Source: Agapanthus africanus
Taxonomy: Eukaryota; Streptophyta; Magnoliopsida; Asparagales; Amaryllidaceae
Length of the DNA: 64,000 nt
NCBI GenBank assembly: GCA_030015575.1
Contig: JASDDO010000001.1
Coordinates: forward strand, 135,985,988 to 136,049,987
Reading direction: 5' to 3'
Position 1 is the stretch's first letter, and every line of letters begins with the position of its first letter. The position numbers were made by a program, and so were the translations under genes. Shown here piece by piece: positions 33,165 to 43,912 of the stretch. Below the pieces are notes generated by a model. That model searched no databases. It saw nothing but the letters and a program-made list of their open reading frames with translations, and had not been told where the DNA came from.

Positions 33165-33480
33165 CCAATCTTTCTAAACAAAAAAGATTGTGCTCTGTAA
33201 ATCAGAGCACCATTGGATCAAAGATCCAATGGTGATTAAAAATCACCAAGATACAGAATTAAATTCTGATTGAGAAAATACTCCTCAAATCTTTCTAAAC
33301 AAGAAAGATTGTGCTCTGTAAATCAGAGCACCGTTGGATCAAAGATCCAATGGTGATTAAAAATCACCAAGATACAGAATAAGTTCTGTATGGGAAAATA
33401 TTTTCCCAATCTTGTTAAAAATAAGAAAAATGTCTTATGTAAAACAGAAGTTCTTGGATCAAAGATCCAACGGTGGATAA
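33165..33480 (+). repeat. Concatenated mini-palindromes in Tat2 5' LTR
   Basis: Perfect or near-perfect inverted repeats follow one another almost without gaps: 33190-33210 (arm GTGCTCTG), 33211-33231 (arm CATTGGATC), 33230-33248 (arm TGGTGATT), 33254-33268 (arm CAGAATT) and 33288-33310 (arm AATCTTTCT). The block of about 120 bp then repeats. Loops are 1-5 bases, mostly A/T. Confidence 0.85.
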
Positions 33481-33767
33481 ATTCCCCAAATCAATTAAGA
33501 AATCTCTCAATGAGAGATTTCTTCAACTGAATCAACAAATCAGCCTCCACTATATAAAGGCCTCAAGACTTCAAGTCTTGTACAGAAGAACTCCCCCATA
33601 AACTTCAGAATTCAAGGCGAGAACTACCTCTCTTCAAGGTAAAGAAAAACAAAAGAGATCATAGCATCTCCTCATAAAAGAAGAACTTAGTTCTTAGATC
33701 CCTGAGATAAAGTCTCTCACAAACGAGAATTTAATTCTCAGAGCACCGAACTGATCAGAACAAAAAA

Positions 33768-34060
33768 GGTGTCTAGCGCTCAGCGCCGAGCGCTCTACGT
33801 GCCCCTCACGTGAGCGCTATTTAATAAGGAGCGCTTAGCACTCAAAGTTTGGCGCTCGGCGCCGAGCGCTCCACATGCTCCTCACGTCGGCACTATTTAA
33901 TAAGGAGCGCTTAGCACTCAAAGTTTGGCGCTCAGTGCCGAGCGCTCCACGTGCTTCTCACGTGGGCGCTACTTAATAAAAAGTACCTAGTACTCATTGC
34001 CTAGCGCTCAGCGCCAAGCACTCCACGTGTTCCTCACGTGAGCGCTATCGAGTGTTTAAC
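33768..34060 (+). repeat. 76-bp CACGTG-type array in Tat2 5' LTR
   Basis: Nearly four units of about 76 bp contain CGCCGAGCGCTC, CTCACGTGAGCGCT and GAGCGCTTAGCACTC. It is homologous to 17605-17955 and 58638-58845. Confidence 0.75.
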
Positions 34061-34404
34061 ACTCCATATAAAAGAATACAAATAAAACAAAAAGAATAAA
34101 GAGTTTTAGAATCCATTTCAATGCTCAGCACTGCTGATGCAGAAAGGGGACCAAGCCCAAATAGATAATCAAGTGGGCTGAGCCCAAGGTTGGTCAAATC
34201 CTAAATTAACCCAACTCATATGCTTTCAAATTGGACTTAATCCGAAACAAGATCATCAAATCTTTGATGATATTCACTGGTTCAAGGGTACATCTCTTCA
34301 TACCTCTGATATATGTCGTTGTAATTCTTCAACGTCTCGAGAGAGCTGGAGGGTCCCAATAACCAATAACTTTTGGTGCATCCCCAAACTGTTAAACCAA
34401 AACC

Positions 34405-34950
34405 CTACAGACTATGATGTCTTTAAACACAGACTATGATGTCTTTAAACCCTACAGACTATGATGTCTTGAATAACAGACTATGATGTCTTTAAACCCT
34501 ACAGACTATGATGTCTTTAAACACAGGCTATGATGTCTTTAAACACAGACTATGATGTCTTTAAACGCTACAGACTATGATGTCTTTAAACCCTACAGAC
34601 TATGATGTCTTTAAACACAGACTATGGTGTCTTTAAACCCTACATACTATGATGTCGTAAAACCCTATAGACTATGATGTCTTTAAACACAGACTATGAT
34701 GTCTTTAAACATGGACTGTGAGGTCCTTAAACTCATGGACTATGATGTCCTTAAACCCAATGGACCGCAACGTCCCTAAACTAAACTCTATGGACTATGA
34801 TGTCCTTAAACCCAATGGACCGCAACGTCCCTAAACTAAACTCTATGGACTATGATGTCCTTAAACCCAATGGACCACAACGTCCCTAAACTAAACTCTA
34901 TGGACTATGATGTCCTTAAACCCGATGGACCTTAACGTATCTAAACTAAA
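34405..34950 (+). repeat. GACTATGATGTC hairpin array in Tat2 5' LTR
   Basis: About 20 units of 20-26 bp (CAGACTATGATGTCTTTAAA) are followed by about three units of 55 bp. The 55-bp units combine GGACTATGATGTCCTTAAAC with GGACCGCAACGTCCCTAAAC. Each word is a 4-bp stem with a 6-base loop. The 3' LTR has a shorter array (59178-59660). Confidence 0.85.
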
Positions 34951-35515
34951 ACGATAGAGCCCAAATGCTCTTTCTTTAGATCTAAATGATCCTAAAACCT
35001 CATTGAGTAGATCTTAGTCTAAATTAGACTAACGTATCCTGAACAAACGATTAAGTTGATCTTAATCTCAAACGAGATTAACGAGCCTTAAAACAAACCA
35101 AACCCAAATCTAAGAAAATACGGATTTGGACTAATCACCGCCCTACGGGCGACAATATAAATTAGTCTCCGTATACAATCCACGGGCAACCAAAAACAAA
35201 ACAAATACACACGACACGAAGTGAACATCTGGAGAAGGAGAAAGTGGTTATCTCTACGCGGTAACGTAATTAACTGCAGGGGCTTACGCCTGCAGGGAAG
35301 AGCATCCCCACAATCAAAAAACCCCTCGCAAACGAGGGGGATCTGACGAAGTCTGCTACAACGGCCGCATCCGTTCAAACCTCCGAAGCTCGGTTCCATA
35401 AATCAACTTAGCATCTTCGGAGAGGTGGACAGATAAAACCAAATAGCCTCTGCCCCCAAGATTCAGGACAGACGTCCCAACGTCCCAGTCGCATCTTTCG
35501 GCGGTAAACAGATTC

Positions 35516-35533
35516 TGGCACGTCCGGTGGGAC
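35516..35533 (+). other. Primer binding site of Tat2
   Basis: TGGCACGTCCGGTGGGAC begins five bases after the LTR. Primer sites of the form TGGCACGCCCGGTGGGAC are common in plant Tat-lineage gypsy elements (from memory), which supports the lineage call. Confidence 0.7.
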
Positions 35534-35741
35534 CTTTTCCTCTTTCCACTCCACACTTCGTGTGACGTGTTCGCGAATGAATCGCGGTTTAATATGGTTG
35601 CCCCTGGATTCGAGATACCAATATTTGGTGTCTTGCTCCATGCAGAAAAGGAGAAGATCAATGGCTTCCAGCTGCACCAACTGCAACAACAACTCTCGCT
35701 CTGTCCCGTCTGGAGGAGTAACTTACGGGCCCCAAGCGGCC
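35534..35741 (+). other. Tat2 leader and beginning of gag frame
   Basis: The leader follows the primer site. A + strand frame opens with an ATG at 35660 (MASSCTNCNNNSRS) and is cut by Copia B at 35742. The remainder of gag lies right of Copia B, from 46124. Fossil. Confidence 0.5.
35737..35741. repeat. Target-site duplication of Copia B (left copy)
   Basis: CGGCC here is repeated at 46124-46128 right after the other LTR. Confidence 0.95.
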
Positions 35742-37951
35742 TGTTAGTTGTATGTATGCCCTAGAGGCCATTACTATACATAGGATGTATATTGTAGTGG
35801 ATTCTTGGACATATATAGGGAGGACTTTCTTGCTCGACATGATAGTATGCTATCTGATTGATCTTTACCTTAACGTGTACACTGATTGTCTCTCTGTTAC
35901 ATGTTGGTAAAGCCCTTAGGATGTGTACTTCACTACCTGGACTATGATGCGGATCATACTAGTGGGGATATGGTAGTCCATAAGTACATCCTTCAAGGTC
36001 CCTAGTCGTGGGTGTATCGAGACGGGGCATCGATATACTAGAGTAGACTAGCGTATACCTTCTCGACCCATACAAATGGGCGATGGATGATCCCATATCC
36101 ATTGGTGTTTGACATCGGAGATGATATACGGGTGCTCAGTGGAGAATGGGTACACTGGACGGACTCGCCGAGAACTCCCAGATGGTATTATACCTTACGT
36201 CAGATGGCAGTTCTCTGGTGACACTGGTACAGAGTAGTCTGTTTACCCAAGATCGTCATAGAGTCTTGTGTGGTTCCCACTGTGCTTTGATTTCCACCTT
36301 ACCACGTCCAAGAGGGCGTGCAAAACGGTGGTTTTTGGGTATAGTCCCGAATCACATGGAGGCAATGAGCGATAGGAGGGGATTCGTCTCTCCCGGTATA
36401 GGGAGTTGATGTTGCGCTGTGTTCGATTGGCTATAACCGGAAATCCCTGGCCAGGGTTGCTGAGATTTACTGGTAAGTGTTACCAGTAGTTTCTCGAATT
36501 GTTATAGACCTCATATCGACACAACTTATCGAGCTATTGGGGTCTGACGTTTACCACCCCTAGGCAAGATATGCGACATATCAAACGATCAGACCGGACT
36601 GTACGGTAAGTGTTACTGGTTGGATTCACAAGAGTGTGAGCGGGATTGCTCGTCGATCTTCTGATTGCTCAATACCCGGGTGTCCGTTACGTTTAGCAGA
36701 CCGCTTGCGGCTTGTGGGTGTTTGATATGATCATCACCTGCTGCCGGCGTATTGACGAGTCTTTAGAGTCCTACACAGAGGTTTCCTGGCTCAAGCGAAA
36801 CGAAATAGGAGTGCATATGAGATATGTGCGGGACCGAGAATAATGCGTGTATGTGATACTGTATTCTATTCTCGCGATTTGTATCATCGGCAGGTTATAT
36901 GTGATATAGCCGGGTTACCGAATTAAGTGTTGATTCGATACATTGATACACTTGATACTAGTCGGTTATATGCGATATGACCGGATCATTAAATCAAGTG
37001 TTGATTTAATGATTTAATGTATAATTATATATTTGATATATTACTTAGCATTAACTAGTATTGGTTCAATTAAATGGATTTTCTCACTTGAAGTGCACAT
37101 TGTATATGTGATATATTTTTGTAGACTTGTTTGTATCATGTTTGATGATACATGCAACCTTGGGTGTGTGTATGCTATACACTATGTTTAGTGAGTGGTT
37201 AGGGTTTCATTTCTTTTATTTATCTATTCATTTTTGATTAAAATAAAAGGAAAACAAAATGTTTGCTTTTAGAACTTTCTTGATGCTTCATGCATCTTTG
37301 ACTAAAAATGACCATTTTGTCTTCATCTCCTAAACCTAACCATTCAACTAACCTTAGTTCATTCTCTACACTTAACTAAGGTTGCAATATGATAAGAATG
37401 AAGGGTTTTTCTTTTTAACTTAATCTTTTTATTCTTATCATATTCTTTTCTTCTTCTTCTTCTTCTTGAACAAAGAAGAAAGCTTGCTACCATTAATGGC
37501 ATCTTGAGAAAAAGAGTGAGAAATCCAATTCTAAAGTGAACCCACTTCCTATTTCTTCATCCTCTACCACTTGCCATGTAGTATAGCGTGTTTTCTTCAC
37601 AAGTTTCACGACTTGGTGAAGTGGGAGCTTGATCTTGTGTTGCCTCGACGTAGATCATCTTCAGCATCGAAGTCGACGAGCTAGCCCGATCATTTCTTCG
37701 ATGAAACCACCGCGAGAGTCCGGGATCCGATGGGTACAGCGGAGGGACTTCATCACGGAGCAATGGAGGTAGAGAACCGGATCTACAAAGGTTGTATTTC
37801 CGTTCACTTATTAGTAAAGAGTTTACTAGTTGTAGTTATCGCCTAAACTCTAGTCAACGATCCGTATTAGGATTTCTCGGCACTTGTAAAATTTGAATTT
37901 GGCATGGTTGATGCCATGTGAGACCTCTAGTGTGTGCCTAGGAATCCAACA
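35742..37951 (+). repeat. Copia B 5' LTR
   Basis: The 2210-bp LTR starts TGTTAGTTGTATG and ends AATCCAACA. It carries the conserved 13-bp-arm hairpin at 36985-37013. Confidence 0.92.
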
Positions 37952-37952
37952 G

Positions 37953-37965
37953 TGGTATCAGAGCC
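37953..37965 (+). other. Primer binding site of Copia B
   Basis: TGGTATCAGAGCC lies one base after the LTR and is the initiator tRNA-Met type, as in Copia A. Confidence 0.92.
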
Positions 37966-40900
37966 TAGCTAGAGGCTTAGGCGATGCGTAGACGATGTTA
38001 GAAACCCGATCGAACCCCGAAACCCTAAATTTCAACCCTCTCTGGACATTTTTTTCAAAACTGGGTTTTTTCCAGATTAAAAATTCTTTAAAAATTCAGC
38101 AGGAAATTCTAAGAATTACGGTGCAAAAATGACCAAAAGTTACGGCTAAAGCGCGGCGGAACCGCGGCAGAAGCTTGGCTTCTGCGGCGGTTCCGCGGCC
38201 ATATAATGAGATCATCCCTCTATTTTTACACAGTAATTTGTTTCTTCAGGTGCTGAGTTTTCTGGGAATTTTTAATTTGCACTCAAGAGTTGAGTTTTCT
38301 GGGGTGTTTTGGGGCTTCGATGATTCGATCGGAAATTTCAAACTTTGTCTATGTGCTTTTCCGGGTAATTTTAGAATATGTTAAAAAGTTCCACCGAATA
38401 TAAATACCCAATTTTTCCCCCGCCGGGAAATTTCTAAGTGTTGGATTTTTCCGTAGTTTAATGACGTTCTAAGTAATGCAAGTAACGCGATGGTCCCTCT
38501 AGAAGACAACAAACCTTAACTCGATTATGTGACCGTCTTGAACTGCCCTTTGAACCTTAGGGTTTGGGGCAGTACGGCGTGCCACATGTGAGGCGTTGGC
38601 TTGACCCTTCTACGGCTGGACCGTTGGTACTGAGGCACGAAGTGAATGTTTTTAAACTTATTTCATGTGTTGAGCAGTTTCGGGAAAACTTGGGTGTTTG
38701 ATTGTTCGATCGGAAAGTTTAACATTTTCTATTTATCTGGAATGGGATACAATACTTGGAATCTACAAGCAGTTATGAGATAACTGATTTGAATGTTATA
38801 AACATAGCACTTTAGTCTCACTTGATCGGTTGCCATGGAATTTTGATGCGATCAAAAGTCCGTCGCAATCACGTAGCGTACGCGGATACTCGCCGGTAAA
38901 CTTAATAGACAGACACGCCCCATAGCCCCGACCAAGTGACTGTAGGAGAACCCCGTCGCCGAAAGCATCCGTTCGAGTGCTCGCGGCAGCGATGTTCCGC
39001 CTTGGTGCACTTCGTCGACGGCGTCGGGGGTGCGGCCGCCTACTAAAGTTTGCGACGAGTATTCGATCAGGATGTAGGGAATCTTGTTGAATTGCCCGAC
39101 TTGATATTGAAAAGTGTTTTCGATAATGAGACTAAAATGCGGGGTTTATAATTGTTAGGCATGCGATGTCTAAGGAATTCATTTGATTAGGCATGCGATG
39201 TCTATGCAGGTTGCGGATTCCAACTGTTGTAGTTTTACACTTTCTTTTCTGTGACCGTAAGTGTAATATGTGATATCGCCGGTTTCGTTGCTATATGTCA
39301 ACGATAATTGGGATGCGCATATTTACTTACGTTGATGACATGTGATGTTATGTGTTGCTGGATATGTTATATTGGATCGTCGTGTTTGAATAGCCGGGTT
39401 TTTTTTATGTGAGATGAGTGTTTTTCATTTTCATTCATGTAAAAACTTGTATGTAATATTCTTTTATTGGGACACTTCCAGGTTGCGGAAGATGTCACCT
39501 TTTGTATATTATTTACTTTTCCGCACTAGGATAGACCCAAGGAGGAGGGCACAAGTAACCGGGTTCTGGAGTCCAGTGGGAGACCAACTCGAGGAGTCGA
39601 GTCCGGGTCTCCTAACTCTAGAATTAGTAGGGTTGCTTTCCGCTCTCGTAGGGGTCTAGGGGTGTGGGTTTGGCTATTCATCACGACCGTGGAATCCGTG
39701 TTTTATACTGGCTCGTATTGAAAACACGGACGTCCTAGTATATCCAATATTTCATATGTTTCTTCTACTGCGATATCTGTGATGTGATCATGTGATGTTC
39801 TGTGATAAATACTGTATATAGTATATATGATATATTATATAGGCGTTACTTATGTTTTACACCCGCGCTAGCCCTGCCCAGCTCTGCCGTTAGTTACCTA
39901 ACCTAACGGTGCACGAGGGGACATCGAGGCGAATGCGAATGGCATAAGTGTACGTCGTATTTATCTGTGATGTTTAGGTAACTTAAATGATGGGACTTCA
40001 TTAATGAGATTAATGAAAGAAAAGAAACCTAAGATGTTGTGGAATCGAATTTCTAAATAAAACAGGTAGCTACAGTTCTTGCTTTACATCGCGGTGTTCC
40101 TTGTAGAACATCCTGCACCTTATTCGATAAGGAAAGGACCGAGATCCCTTCACCGGGAGTGACTCCTTTAGCAATAACTGGCAGATGCTACAACCCTCGG
40201 TTTGTCTTTTGATGCCTTCTCTAGTTCTTTCTTTGCACAGTGGTATATACGATATATCCTGCACCTTATTCGATGAGGAAAGGGCCGACGATCCCTTCAC
40301 CGGGGGTGACCCCTTTAGCAAAACTAGAAAAGCCTAAAAAACACTCCATTTCAAAATTCATTCGATCCCACAACGATATCAAGTTCATTACGCAATAGGT
40401 TTTCAGAAAAACATGTCGTAGCCCTCCGTCATTTCAGATAAGTAGTAGTTAGTATTCGTGCTACGTTTGTTGGCCTGCGTCAAGGCGTAGTGTGCGGTAG
40501 CTAACTAGTATTTATCTGCTTATGCATATGATGCAGATTGGATTAGGGTAGTCGTGCGACTTTGTTGGCCTGCGTCAAGAGTCGTGCGGGTGGGTTTAAT
40601 TTAATCAGGAAATGACGGGTTGAACTTGACTAGCGCACTATGGTTTGTTGGCCTGCGTCAAAGTCATAGGACGCTAGGGGCAAAATTATCGGGAATTTCA
40701 TGTGTTGAAATTTGCAATGAGATTGCATACCTTCTATGAGATAATTGGATCCCGATACCCGCTGCGAGTAAAAGTTACTCCTGGGAGAGTTTTACACATT
40801 ATAATTAGCCGATCAAGTAGGTGTCTAGAAAGGTGTTAACGCGATTACGCCTCTGGGAAAACGAGGTTTACATTAATTAGGTTCGTGCGAAAGCATGGGG

Positions 40901-41085
40901 GACCTCCCTCAAAGTACCGACACTGGCCTGGCTGAAAGATTGCGAACTTGTAGCGTGTAATTAATCCCGGCTAGTCTTTCCTTTTAGGGTTTGAAGGAAG
41001 ATTTGATAAAAACAGTGGGAGCCATCCTGATTAGATAAAATAATAACCAATCTATTCTTGCAAGAGCGCACGCTGAGTGTTTTCT
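37966..41085 (+). other. Copia B non-coding block replacing most of gag
   Basis: This is the reverse-orientation counterpart of 6540-9347. Shared landmarks include AATTCTTTAAAAATTC (38087), AACTTGGGTGTTTGA, the CGGTGCACGAGGGGAC box (39907), the GGAGTGACTCC duplication (40090-40325), and three TTGGC..GTCAA hairpins (40470, 40565 and 40648). A pyrimidine run with CAG ends it at about 41100. No gag is seen. A GC-rich insert (38827-39098) is special to this copy. Confidence 0.75.
38827..39098 (-). other. GC-rich coding-like insert in Copia B
   Basis: The 270-bp block is absent from Copia A and much richer in G+C than its surroundings. It is flanked by a 7-bp direct repeat, ACTTGAT (38820-38826 and 39099-39105). 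The minus strand has an open frame of about 80 codons ending near 38848. It has mostly G/C third positions and protein-like text such as KIPYILIEYSSQTLVGGRTP and TGFSYSHLVGAMGRV. There is no start codon at its upstream end, so it looks like a fragment. I do not recognise the family. It could be a captured gene piece, a bacterial-type sequence or an assembly artefact. Confidence 0.45.
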
Positions 41086-41590
41086 TCTCTCTCTCTCCAG
41101 GCAGCGACCATATCACGTCTTAATCAAGATAATAATACGGATGTATTGACCGAACCCGCTTGTTATACTGAGCTGGGGAACGTTGGTCCCGCTCCAACTT
41201 ATAATTGTTATAAGACAGAGGAGGATATTGGGGATTACCAGAATTCCCGTGCCGCCCAAATGAAGAAAGTATATACTGATGCATTATCTTCGGGTGTGTT
41301 CATTATACAGAGCTGTTTCTCAGTACTCTTTACGTCCTGGATATGAGATACCGGATCAGGATCCCGCATACGTAATTTGTTACATGGGCTACAGATAGGT
41401 AAAGAACTGAGAACGGGTGATAAGTTTCATGAGACAGAAAACGGGGCAAGTGTTGCAACCAAGTCTGTTGGTCGCTGTCACCCTGTATTACCAATACATT
41501 GATTCTGAACGAATGTTATTAGACACCGAACCTGATATACAAAATCATATCAGTCTCTTTATTAGTAAAGAAAGGATATAATTTTGTATT
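41086..41590 (+). pseudogene. Copia B gag-end and protease remnant
   Basis: Right after the pyrimidine-CAG site, + strand text resumes (41077-41346). It resembles the end of a Copia gag or the start of protease, followed by DTGSGS, which looks like the aspartic protease active site, near 41350. Copia A lacks this part. Fossil, broken. Confidence 0.5.
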
Positions 41591-42420
41591 GTTGGATAAT
41601 GTTTTGAACATTTCCTATATCAAAAGTTGATCGATTCAGGCATGTTATCTAAAACCATCGATGTTCTAAATCAAACTACAGTTCTTAGTATACGGAACAC
41701 ACACAAGAGGAAGAGTTCAAAAATGAACGAATCCTTCTTGAGACATTGTAGACTAGGTCATATCAATGCGACCCGACTGGCTGAAGTTACATTTAGATGC
41801 ATATTTAAATTAGTTTGAATTTACATCTTTTGAAACTTGCCAGTCATGTCACAGAGATAAGATGACCATAGCTCTGTTTACTGGAAACAGAGAAAGAGTT
41901 AATGAACTCTTGGGATGATATATGTTGATGTATGTAGGTCCCCTGTCTACACATGCCAAGACCGATTCTTGGTACTTCATTACATTCTCTGATAATCTCT
42001 CAAGATTCAGACATATGTTCCTGTTGAAACACAAGTCCGAAACTTTTGAGATATTCACAGAATATAAGTTAGAAGTAGAGAACCAAAATACGGGTATAAG
42101 TATTATGTCCTTTGATGAGATCAAGGTGGAGAATGCTTGTGCATAGAATTCCTGGACTATTCTAAAGGAAAATGAGATTCTCTCTCAGCATTACTCCTCC
42201 GTATACACCATAGCACGATGGTATATCGGGGCGAAGCAATAACACCCTATATGATATGGTGTGCTCTATGATGAGTAATACTGAGTTTCCTATTTCCTTT
42301 TGGGAGTTATGCGCTTGAGAAACTGCATACCTATTGAATAGGGTTCAAATCAAATCAGTTGCCTACCACTTCATATGTGATATGGAAAGGGAAGAGCCCA
42401 TATCTTAAGTTAGTTAAGAT
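41591..42420 (+). pseudogene. Copia B integrase remnant
   Basis: Pieces at 41627-41818 (HCRLGHINATRL, zinc finger) and 41922-42146 (SDNLSRFRHMFLLKHKSE, core) match Copia A integrase in order and strand. Decayed with several breaks. Confidence 0.85.
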
Positions 42421-43320
42421 TTGGGGTTGTTCGGCCTATGTCTAAAAGCAAAATCCGGACAAGATCGAGGCAATGTCAGTTCTGTAGAACTGGAAAGGTT
42501 CCAGCTATACAAAACTGCAGCTGATGATTTGACAGAACCAAAGGATTCAATAGTCTCCGACGAACCTCACCCTCTCCGCCGATCTGGTAGGGTTTCTCAT
42601 CCGCCTGAGAGATACATCGGTTTCTCGATGACAGTGGGAGCGAGGAATGTATCATGAGATGATGACCCAACTAGTTTCGAGCAGGCCATCGAGAGTAAGG
42701 ACTCTGTAAGAATGGCCGGATGCTTAGCGATCTGAGATGGAATCCTTATACACCAGCAAAGTATGGACTTTAGCTGCTATATCTGAAGGGTTAAATCCCC
42801 ATCAGGAGTAAGTATATCTTGAGAAGATTACTTGGTGTAGATGGAAAAGTTGAGACTTTCAATGCTAGACTTGTTAAAAGTTTGCATCATTGACCAGGTA
42901 TGGATTATGATGAAACCTTTTCTAAGTAGCTATGCTTAAGTCCATCCAGATCCTACTTGCCACGGCTACATACCATGACTACGATATCTGGCGGTTGGGT
43001 GCCATGACTGCTTTTCTAAGTGATGTTTTAGAAGAGTGCGTCTATAAGTACACAACCAGAGGGCTTCGTAAATAGTGGGAGCAGCGGAAACGTGTGCAAG
43101 ATGTTTTATGTGATGAAGCAGGCATCGCGGAGTTGGAACATCTGTTTTGATGAGTTAGTCAAACAGTTTGACATCATCAAAATGGTAGATGAACCTTGTA
43201 TATACAAAAAGGTAGTAGGGAGTATGGTAGTGATCCTCGTAGAGTACGTGGATGACATACTCTTGATAGGGAAGGAGTTTCCTATGCTATGCTCGGTCAA
43301 TCTCCGCTTATCACAATGAT
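42421..43320 (+). pseudogene. Copia B reverse transcriptase remnant
   Basis: It contains the linker RRSGRVSHPPERY (42421-42657) and the RT core pieces KQASRSWNICFDELVKQFD and EYVDDILLIGKE (43092-43319), matching Copia A. Decayed. Confidence 0.85.
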
Positions 43321-43902
43321 TCTCCATATAGGATCAAAGTGATACCTACTAAATCCTGGGTTTTGGATCTATGAGATAGATCTAATTGGATGTTAGGATT
43401 CTCACTAGTTGTAGTGAGATGGTATCAATCGATCCTGGGGAGAATCACTGGAAAGGTTCCAGGGAGATAAGGACGACTGAATGTCAGTCACAGGCATTGT
43501 CTTTACCCTTAGTAAAGGGACGGTATGTTGGAAGAGTTCCAAGATAGATACCGTGGCATACTAGACGATAAAGGCAGGATATATCACTACTTAAGATGCT
43601 ACCAAAGAGGCTGTTTGGGTGTATATTGGTTCATGAGATGAACTAGGTTCCTACCATTGTGTGACAATGGAAGTGTGGCTTTGGCCCGGGAACCACGGTC
43701 CCATCAGTGACCCAGACATAATCTAAGGCAGTATCACCTGATCATGGAGATGGTTGATCTCCAGGGTGATCGAGGTTAGGAGAACAGACTCAGAGGACAA
43801 CACGGCGGATCCACTCACAAAGGCCTTTTCCCAGAGAGAGACTTTTATGGGATGGTTGAGTATGAAATACTACAACCACTGCTATCAGATGGCCCTAGTG
43901 CA
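43321..43902 (+). pseudogene. Copia B RNase H remnant
   Basis: DNA similarity to Copia A 3698-4351 (reverse strand) is clear, for example near 43500-43560 (TTGGAAGAGTTCCAAG) and 43800-43850 (CGGCGGATCCACTCACAA). No long frame survives. Confidence 0.75.
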
Positions 43903-43912
43903 AGTGGGAGAT
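43903..43912 (+). other. Polypurine tract of Copia B
   Basis: AGTGGGAGAT lies immediately before the 3' LTR, the same tract as in Copia A. Confidence 0.85.

Larger units (their letters stand above)
32776..35510 (+). repeat. Tat2 5' LTR
   Basis: The 2.7-kb LTR starts TGTTCCCTTTTG and ends GGTAAACA. Parts in order are an A-rich start, CACGTG-type sites (32870-33090), serial mini-palindromes (33120-33750), the 76-bp array (33768-34060), a GACTATGATGTC hairpin array (34405-34950), and a terminal conserved stretch with TACGGATTTGGAC and GACACGAAGTGA. It is about 140 bp longer than the 3' LTR. Part of this comes from different numbers of array units. Confidence 0.85.
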
